From Bacteroidales bacterium UBA1035 (lineage in GTDB: Bacteria > Bacteroidota > Bacteroidia > Bacteroidales > Dysgonomonadaceae): 59,549 nucleotides of DNA. The DNA is taken from the NCBI GenBank assembly GCA_002316835.1, contig DCEG01000005.1, forward strand, positions 102,310 to 161,858. The letters are read 5' to 3'. The notes below the pieces were generated by a model. The model saw only the letters and a list, made by a program, of their open reading frames with translations. It was not told where the DNA came from and did not search any database. The translations under genes were made by a program, and so were the position numbers. Positions 54,133-59,549 of the stretch are shown here, one piece after another (positions within the stretch are counted from its first letter, which is position 1; every line of letters starts with the position of its first letter).

Positions 54133-55403
54133 TGTCCAATTTTATAAAGGTATTTTTATTGCTGATCACACTACAATTACCTTTCTCAGGAATTGTAAAA
54201 GCTCAGGCCGGGAAAGAACAAAAATTAGCGTGCGAGGTTCTGACTGATTTACAGGAAAACATACTCCCTTTTTGGGTAAAACATGCATCTGATCCTTCCG
54301 GGGGATTTTATGGAACAATCCTAAACAACGGGGTCCCCCTTCCTCAATCCCCAAAAGGTGGAGTTCTGAATGCACGTATTTTGTGGACATTCTCAAGAGC
54401 TTATTATTATTTTAAGAATGAAGAGTACAAGGAGTTAGCAGACAGAGCACAGGAGTATTTTATTCAATATTTCATCGATAAAAAATATGCTGGTTCATTT
54501 TGGACAGTGAATGCAGATGGTTCTCCACAAAATACAGCTAAGCAAACCTATGGAATTGCATTTGCCATTTATGGTATGGCAGAGCACTTTAGAGCTACGG
54601 GGAATAAAGAGAGTTTGAAACAAGCTGTTTCTCTTTACAACACTTTAGAAAAATATGCTTTCGACTCTGTTAATGGTGGATATATTGAATCTTTTGAGAG
54701 AGATTGGATGAAACCGGAAAAGTATGGCTACGATGGTTCAGGTATTGCTCCAAAAACCATGAATACCCATTTACACGTACTTGAAGCCTATACTTTGCTC
54801 TACGAAGTGTGGCCTGATAAAGGCTTGAAAAAACAACTTCGCAACTTGATCTCTGTTTTTTTAAACAAGATTATTAATAAAGAAACCTGGCATCAAAGAC
54901 TTTATTTAACCATGGATTGGGAGAATCTTGAACATATTGATTCTTACGGACATGATATTGAGTTATCCTGGTTACTTTTAGAAGCTGCGAAAGTATTAAA
55001 AGATGAAGTACTGATAGATGAAGTAAAAGTTGTTTCCTTAAATCTTGTTGATACTCAAATGACTGAAGGGTGGAACAAAGTAGGATTTTTGAACTACGAA
55101 AGAGTGAATGGGGAATTAGACAGTAAGTTGGAATGGTGGCCTCAGGCTGAATCGGTAATTGCTTTTTTCAATGCCTGGCAGATGACGGGGGATGAGAAAT
55201 ACCTTGACGCTTCTGTTAAAACATGGGATTGGATTAAAACTAACTTAATTGATAACGAAAATGGAGAATGGTTTGGAGGATTAGATTCAAACAATAAACC
55301 AAATACCCGACGTCCAAAAGCCGATCTCTGGAAATGCCCATATCATAACAGCAGGATGGGATTTGAGTTGTATATTAGGTCAGGTTATTATTCACAACGT
55401 TAA
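54132..55403 (+). CDS. exported AGE-family epimerase, cellobiose 2-epimerase-like
   Basis: N-acyl-glucosamine-2-epimerase/cellobiose-2-epimerase fold, converting the reducing glucose of cellobiose or similar into mannose. A signal peptide ends near 24 (IVKAQA). Catalytic-site segments are KTMNTHLHVLEAYT and SYGHDIELSWLLLEA, typical for the cellobiose epimerases; WFGGLDSNNK and WKCPYHNSRM close the barrel. The length (423) equals a normal CE plus signal. The one-base overlap with GH9 implies coupled translation, so both probably handle the same beta-glucan or mannan product outside the cytoplasm. Confidence 0.88.
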   Translation: MSNFIKVFLLLITLQLPFSGIVKAQAGKEQKLACEVLTDLQENILPFWVKHASDPSGGFYGTILNNGVPLPQSPKGGVLNARILWTFSRAYYYFKNEEYKELADRAQEYFIQYFIDKKYAGSFWTVNADGSPQNTAKQTYGIAFAIYGMAEHFRATGNKESLKQAVSLYNTLEKYAFDSVNGGYIESFERDWMKPEKYGYDGSGIAPKTMNTHLHVLEAYTLLYEVWPDKGLKKQLRNLISVFLNKIINKETWHQRLYLTMDWENLEHIDSYGHDIELSWLLLEAAKVLKDEVLIDEVKVVSLNLVDTQMTEGWNKVGFLNYERVNGELDSKLEWWPQAESVIAFFNAWQMTGDEKYLDASVKTWDWIKTNLIDNENGEWFGGLDSNNKPNTRRPKADLWKCPYHNSRMGFELYIRSGYYSQR

Positions 55404-55439
55404 AAGAAATTCTAACTCAGCACCCTAAAACCGAAGAAA

Positions 55440-56936
55440 ATGAAAATACTTACTGCCGAACAGATCAGAGAAATTGATGCGAAAACAATAGCATACGAAA
55501 ATATTTCTTCGCTCGAACTAATGAAAAGAGCCTCGAAAGCTTTTTTCGATTGGTTTACGGCAAAATTTACCGATAAAAATATCTCGATTTCGATATTCTC
55601 CGGAACAGGAAACAATGGCGGTGACGGATTGGTGGTTGCGCGAATGCTTCACAAATCGGGTTACAGGGTCAAGGTTTTTATTGTGGAATACAGCCAGCAT
55701 TATTCGGATGATTGTGCGCACAACGTTCGCCGTGCTAAAGTTGAAAATATCTTTATTCAAAAGATAACAACAAACAATGAAATTCCCGATCTGTCTGATT
55801 ACGATATAATTATTGATGCTATTTTTGGAATCGGACTTAACCGTGAAGTAACCGGAATAAGCCGTGAAGTGATTGAAAAAATCAATGAAAGCGGTAAGAA
55901 AATTATCAGTGTTGATGTTCCGAGCGGATTATCAATGAGTTCCACGACAAATTTTGCCGTTCAAGCCACGGAAACAGTAACAATGCAAATACCGAAACTC
56001 GCTTTGTATCTACCTGATAACGAAAACTTTACCGGAAACGTTCATCTTGTGGATATCGGATTGAGTGAGAAGGCAATAAATGACACCGAAACTCCTTTTT
56101 ACTTCGTAACAAAACAAGGTATTAAGAAATTAATAAAACCGCTTAGAAAGTTTGCGCATAAGGGCACACAAGGGCACAGTTTGATTATCGGCGGCAGCAT
56201 TGGAAAGATCGGTTCGTTGTACCTGGCGTCAAAAGCGGCGCTTAAAACCGGATGTGGATTGGTAACCGCATTTGTTCCCAGATGTGGGACTTCGGTACTT
56301 CAATCCAATTTTCCCGAAGCAATGGTTATCGAAGATCGCAACAATACACACATTACGGAAATTGATTTTGATATACATCCGAACGCAATTGGGGTAGGGG
56401 TGGGATTAAGTGAATTGCCCGAAACACAAGATGCTTTTTACCGTTTTTTGAAGCAAAACAAGGTGCCCTTAGTTATCGATGCTGACGGATTAAATATTTT
56501 GTCGAAAAATAAGGAATGGTTGAGTATTTTACCTTCAAAAACTATCCTAACTCCGCATCCAAAGGAGCTTTTAAGGTTAATTGGTGAATGGAGCGAAGAT
56601 TGTAATAAAATAGATAAAGTCAGGCTATTCGCAAAAAAACACGACTTAATAGTCGTTGTAAAAGGAGCGAATTCACTGATTATCGATTCGGAAAATGTGT
56701 ATGTAAATAGTACCGGAACTCCGGCGTTGGCTACCGCCGGAAGTGGGGATGTTTTAACCGGAATCATCACCAGTTTGCTTGCGCAAGGATACGAACCGCT
56801 GAAAGCTGCCAAAATCGGTGTTTTTATTCACGGATTGACAGCAAACCTGACAACAACGAAAATTCATGCCCGAAGTTTTACGGCTTCGGACATTATCGCA
56901 AATATAGGGAACGCTTATTTCGAAATCGAAAAGTAA
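55440..56936 (+). CDS. nnr: bifunctional NAD(P)H-hydrate epimerase/dehydratase
   Basis: Repairs hydrated NAD(P)HX. The N-terminal YjeF_N epimerase (about 1-215) contains GTGNNGGDGLVVARML, DAIFGIGL and DVPSGL. The C-terminal ribokinase-like ADP-dependent dehydratase (about 225-490) contains IGGSIGKIGS, IDADGLNIL, TPHPKELLRL and ATAGSGDVLTGII. At 498 residues it is the usual fused form. It ends directly against the convergent DUF4870 gene. Confidence 0.95.
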   Translation: MKILTAEQIREIDAKTIAYENISSLELMKRASKAFFDWFTAKFTDKNISISIFSGTGNNGGDGLVVARMLHKSGYRVKVFIVEYSQHYSDDCAHNVRRAKVENIFIQKITTNNEIPDLSDYDIIIDAIFGIGLNREVTGISREVIEKINESGKKIISVDVPSGLSMSSTTNFAVQATETVTMQIPKLALYLPDNENFTGNVHLVDIGLSEKAINDTETPFYFVTKQGIKKLIKPLRKFAHKGTQGHSLIIGGSIGKIGSLYLASKAALKTGCGLVTAFVPRCGTSVLQSNFPEAMVIEDRNNTHITEIDFDIHPNAIGVGVGLSELPETQDAFYRFLKQNKVPLVIDADGLNILSKNKEWLSILPSKTILTPHPKELLRLIGEWSEDCNKIDKVRLFAKKHDLIVVVKGANSLIIDSENVYVNSTGTPALATAGSGDVLTGIITSLLAQGYEPLKAAKIGVFIHGLTANLTTTKIHARSFTASDIIANIGNAYFEIEK

Positions 56937-57296
56937 TTATTGTATGCCGGCAAGAAGCTTTTGGGCATAATCGCCTATAAACGGCAACGGCTTCGTATCA
57001 CCGTTTGCAGCCCTGATTATTCCCATTATGGTCAATATCAGCAGGCCAATGGAAATAATGCCGAAAAGCAGTCCCAAGACCGTTGCAGAAGGACTTTTCG
57101 CCAAGGAACGGCTTAGCAGCGACAATATCAGGAAAATAATCATGATTAGCCCCGATTGTCTCAAGTGAAAAGCGCCAAAATTTGTTTTCTTGTTGTTGTG
57201 CAGGATAAATGCAATGATCCATCCAATCCAGGTAAGATAGCTCACGATAGCTACCATTTTTCCGCTGTCCGAAGATTGAGTTTGCTCTGTTGACAT
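56937..57296 (-). CDS. DUF4870 small membrane protein
   Basis: A 119-residue protein with three hydrophobic helices (about 12-30, 40-62, 68-92) and the LTWIGWIIAFIL start typical of DUF4870. Function unknown. It is convergent with nnr without a spacer, and divergent from rplU, which lies 231 bases away. Confidence 0.88.
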   Translation of the reverse strand: MSTEQTQSSDSGKMVAIVSYLTWIGWIIAFILHNNKKTNFGAFHLRQSGLIMIIFLILSLLSRSLAKSPSATVLGLLFGIISIGLLILTIMGIIRAANGDTKPLPFIGDYAQKLLAGIQ

Positions 57297-57415
57297 AATT
57301 AATTGGGATTTAGTATTAGTCTAAACAAAATATTCAACATATAGTTTTCAGTTATTCAAGCTTTTAACACATTTCATAATATTTGCGAGTATTCAATAAA
57401 TTTATTCTCCACATA

Positions 57416-57447
57416 TTTGGTAATTTCGTAAAAATAATGTACTTTTG
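57416..57447 (+). promoter_or_regulatory. promoter of rplU-rpmA
   Basis: TTTG at 57416-57419, 20 bases, TACTTTTG at 57440-57447. A leader of about 75 bases precedes rplU, long enough for autoregulation by L21, but no known fold was identified. Confidence 0.65.
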
Positions 57448-57527
57448 CACCTCAATTCGCTAATAGGCTCAACAAGTAGTGGCACAACGCAACTCGCCTC
57501 AGGCATATAACGTAAAAGTTATTTAAT

Positions 57528-57839
57528 ATGTACGTAATTGTAGATATTCAAGGTCAGCAGTTTAAAGTGCAGCAAGACCAAAAATTATTTGTCCACAGAA
57601 TCAATGCCGATCAGGGCAGTGAAGTGGAATTTGAAAAAGTGATGCTCATCGATAACGACGGTGATGTGCAAGTGGGTGCTCCCGTAATTGATGGAGCTAA
57701 AGTGGTAGTAGAAGTTCTTTCACACGTAAAAGGAGACAAAGTTCTCGTTTTCAAGAAGAAAAGAAGAAAAGGTTACAGAAAATTGAACGGTCACCGTCAA
57801 CAGTTTTCTGAAGTAAGAGTTAAAGAAATTATTGCTTAA
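57528..57839 (+). CDS. rplU: 50S ribosomal protein L21
   Basis: 103 residues, beginning MYVIVDIQGQQFKVQQDQ and ending with the basic KKKRRKGYRKLNGHRQ segment that binds 23S rRNA. rpmA follows 21 bases downstream in the canonical order. Confidence 0.98.
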   Translation: MYVIVDIQGQQFKVQQDQKLFVHRINADQGSEVEFEKVMLIDNDGDVQVGAPVIDGAKVVVEVLSHVKGDKVLVFKKKRRKGYRKLNGHRQQFSEVRVKEIIA

Positions 57840-57860
57840 TCAGTTTAAAATCAGAATAAA

Positions 57861-58130
57861 ATGGCACATAAGAAAGGTGTAGGAAGTTCGAAGAACGGTC
57901 GCGAATCGGAAAGTAAACGATTGGGCGTTAAAATATTCGGTGGAGAAGCTACAAAAGCCGGCAACATTTTGGTTCGCCAGCGCGGTACAGTTCATCACCC
58001 GGGAGAAAACGTAGGTATTGGTAAAGATCACACGCTTTTCGCGTTGATCGACGGCGTTGTGGTTTTCCGCAAACGTCACAACAACCGTTCGTTTGTATCG
58101 GTTCTTCCAAAAGTAGAAGCAGAAGCGTAA
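57861..58130 (+). CDS. rpmA: 50S ribosomal protein L27
   Basis: 89 residues; begins MAHKKGVGSSKNGRESES with the conserved N-terminal tail and RQRGTVHHPGENVGIGKDHT. No N-terminal cleavage extension is present, unlike some Firmicutes L27. Transcribed with rplU and followed by a strong terminator. Confidence 0.98.
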   Translation: MAHKKGVGSSKNGRESESKRLGVKIFGGEATKAGNILVRQRGTVHHPGENVGIGKDHTLFALIDGVVVFRKRHNNRSFVSVLPKVEAEA

Positions 58131-58196
58131 CAGACTTTTCTGCTTGAAGAAAAGGGACATTTGATCCATAAAAATAATAATTTTTTAGTTGATAGG

Positions 58197-58232
58197 AACA
58201 ACCTGCTATTTCGATAGACAGGTTGTTTTTTT
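58197..58232 (+). terminator. terminator of rplU-rpmA
   Basis: AACAACCTG (58197-58205) pairs with CAGGTTGTT (58219-58227), with an inner CTAT/ATAG stem closed by TTCG, a single A bulge, and T7. Confidence 0.9.
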
Positions 58233-58280
58233 ATCCCGTCCGGACGCTTTAGGTGGCCTGACGGATTCAGTTTTCGCACA

Positions 58281-59483
58281 ATGAAACTCACCCAACAACA
58301 AGAAGATTTTATTCGTCAGCACGAGGATAACGATATTCGGGAACTGGCATTGAAACTCGATAAGGATAAATATCGGGAACTGGATGTTGATTTGTTGTTG
58401 AAGCAAATTTCGGGGCGAAAAACGGCTAAAGACAAGCTCCCAAGCTGGTACAATCACGACGAAATTATCTATCCCGTTCATTTATCGATAGAGCAAGCAT
58501 CTTCCGAAGCTACCGCCAACTATAAAGCCTCACTTATTCCTGACGGAAACAGCACTTTCGCGGATTTAACCGGTGGGATGGGGGTGGACTTCGCTTTTCT
58601 GTCGCAACGTTTTGCACAATCCGTTTATGTGGAGCAGAATCGGGAGCTTTGCGAAACAGCCGGACATAATTTTGAAGTGTTGGGATTACAAAACGTTGCG
58701 ACAGAAAACTCGACAAGTGAAGCTTACCTGGAAAAAATGCTTGCGGTGGATGTAATTTATCTGGATCCGTCACGCAGGTACGATACAGGAAAAAAGGTTG
58801 TTAGGATAGAAGATTGTTCGCCCGATGTGACGAAAATTCAGGATTTGTTGCTTGCAAAAGCAAAAATAGTTCTAATAAAATTTTCACCGATGCTCGATAT
58901 TTCCTTAGCGATAAAAAGCCTGAAAAACGTAAGTGAAATACATGTGGTTTCGGTAGAAAACGAATGCAAAGAACTATTGTTTTTACTTTCTTCAGAAAAA
59001 GATCGAACAAGATATATTGCTGTAAATCTGAATAAAAATGGTAAAATTGAAAAGTTTTACTTCACTCATGAAGAAGAACAAAATGCTGAGATTTCTTTTG
59101 CCGGCACCATCGGAAAATACCTGTACGAACCCAATGCTTCCATCTTAAAAGCAGGAGGTTTTAAGAGCGTAGCTCAACAATTTGACATCCAAAAACTACA
59201 TGTAAACAGTCATCTTTACACCTCTGATAGGCTGATTTCAAATTTCCCCGGACGTGTATTTGAAGTTACAACTTGGTTTATACCGAATAAGAAAAACATA
59301 AAATCCTTCGTTTCCGAAACAAAAAAAGCGAACATATCCGTTCGTAATTTTCCTATGTCCGTCGCCGAAATCCGTCAGAAAACCGGAATAAAAGAGGGCG
59401 GGGACGTATATTTTTTTGCTACAACTGTTGGTAATGGAACGAAAGTTTGGGTGGTGGGAGAGAAAGGATTTACTTGTTGTTGA
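58281..59483 (+). CDS. class I SAM-dependent methyltransferase, THUMP-like domain
   Basis: A 400-residue cytoplasmic protein. The Rossmann AdoMet site DLTGGMGVDFAFL (about 94-106) and a catalytic-loop candidate YLDPSRR (about 156-162) are followed by a C-terminal half with THUMP-like annotation in related proteins. It probably modifies RNA, but the target is unknown. It ends 5 bases before the partial minus-strand gene at the window edge. Confidence 0.82.
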   Translation: MKLTQQQEDFIRQHEDNDIRELALKLDKDKYRELDVDLLLKQISGRKTAKDKLPSWYNHDEIIYPVHLSIEQASSEATANYKASLIPDGNSTFADLTGGMGVDFAFLSQRFAQSVYVEQNRELCETAGHNFEVLGLQNVATENSTSEAYLEKMLAVDVIYLDPSRRYDTGKKVVRIEDCSPDVTKIQDLLLAKAKIVLIKFSPMLDISLAIKSLKNVSEIHVVSVENECKELLFLLSSEKDRTRYIAVNLNKNGKIEKFYFTHEEEQNAEISFAGTIGKYLYEPNASILKAGGFKSVAQQFDIQKLHVNSHLYTSDRLISNFPGRVFEVTTWFIPNKKNIKSFVSETKKANISVRNFPMSVAEIRQKTGIKEGGDVYFFATTVGNGTKVWVVGEKGFTCC

Positions 59484-59488
59484 TTGTA

Positions 59489-59549
59489 TTATGATTTATA
59501 CGAATTTTCCCATTCTTTTTTCGAAATAGGATAGAGTTCTTCTTCTTTC
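59489..59549 (-). CDS. C-terminal end of a gene continuing beyond the window
   Basis: The last 20 codons of a minus-strand frame (KEEELYPISKKEWENSYKS) end at TAA 59489-59491. The sequence looks coding, but it is too short for family assignment. Confidence 0.4.
   Translation of the reverse strand, partial: KEEELYPISKKEWENSYKS

Noticed and set aside
1..59549. CRISPR array, prophage or complete insertion sequence
   Set aside because: No regular direct repeats with spacers, no phage structural genes, and no transposase with inverted ends were seen.

Overview
The window looks like a chromosomal piece of a Bacteroidales bacterium (phylum Bacteroidota). Several features point this way. Many genes have a TAnnTTTG promoter element, several with a TTG about 19-20 bases upstream. 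Shine-Dalgarno sites are not obvious, and lipoproteins end their signal peptides in S/A-C. The gene content also fits: HU-CCDC81/SPOR protein, DUF349, DUF4286, DUF4870, NIPSNAP and Sb-PDE-type PHP proteins, and a 7TM-AraC regulator beside a CarboxypepD_reg/TonB receptor. The base composition is moderately AT-rich. Secreted glycosidases without an adjacent SusC/SusD pair suggest a polysaccharide- and peptide-degrading anaerobe, perhaps near Dysgonomonadaceae, but the genus cannot be fixed from the sequence alone.

Layout. 1-4101: the end of a GH20 hexosaminidase, a BON-LysM protein, a dodecin and a secreted M28 peptidase. 4145-6249: SPOR/HU protein, ruvC and a DUF4286 gene on the minus strand, then tRNA-Ala. 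6388-17339: a PHP phosphodiesterase, an MBL hydrolase, gcvP, the ribosome-assembly GTPases era and der, and a five-repeat DUF349 protein. 17483-23697: a tight run of exported glycosidases (GH43, GH2, a three-Asp-box BNR/GH93-like protein, GH43) plus a lipoprotein aldose epimerase, probably for arabinose- or galactose-rich glycans. 23726-29404: NIPSNAP, DUF5652, a minus-strand operon (bifunctional nuclease, rsmE, lipoprotein M81 peptidase, nth), tRNA-His and a SpoU methyltransferase. 29637-33234: tkt, rpiB and a GH25 lysozyme. 33369-41509: S41 peptidase, acyl-CoA synthetase with an XRE-cupin regulator, yidC, OmpA lipoprotein and fRMsr.

41564-48169 is the least ordinary region. It holds tRNA-Gly, a 7TM-AraC regulator with an overlapping 27-codon leader ORF, a TonB-dependent receptor, two small membrane or lipid-binding genes, a small gene broken by an in-frame stop, a hairpin-rich MITE/REP-like element and the cut-off N-terminus of a Crp/Fnr regulator. 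48482-55403: a second PHP phosphodiesterase paired with a Gfo/Idh/MocA oxidoreductase, two tandem tRNA-Leu genes, and a secreted GH9 glucanase overlapping a secreted cellobiose-2-epimerase-like gene. 55440-59549: nnr, DUF4870, rplU-rpmA, a THUMP-like methyltransferase and the tail of one more minus-strand gene.

The strongest candidates for novelty are the decayed 46.2-47.4 kb segment, the GH9/epimerase pair, the leader ORF of the 7TM-AraC regulator, the exported M81 peptidase and the mismatched acceptor stem of tRNA-His. No CRISPR array, phage or complete insertion sequence was seen.
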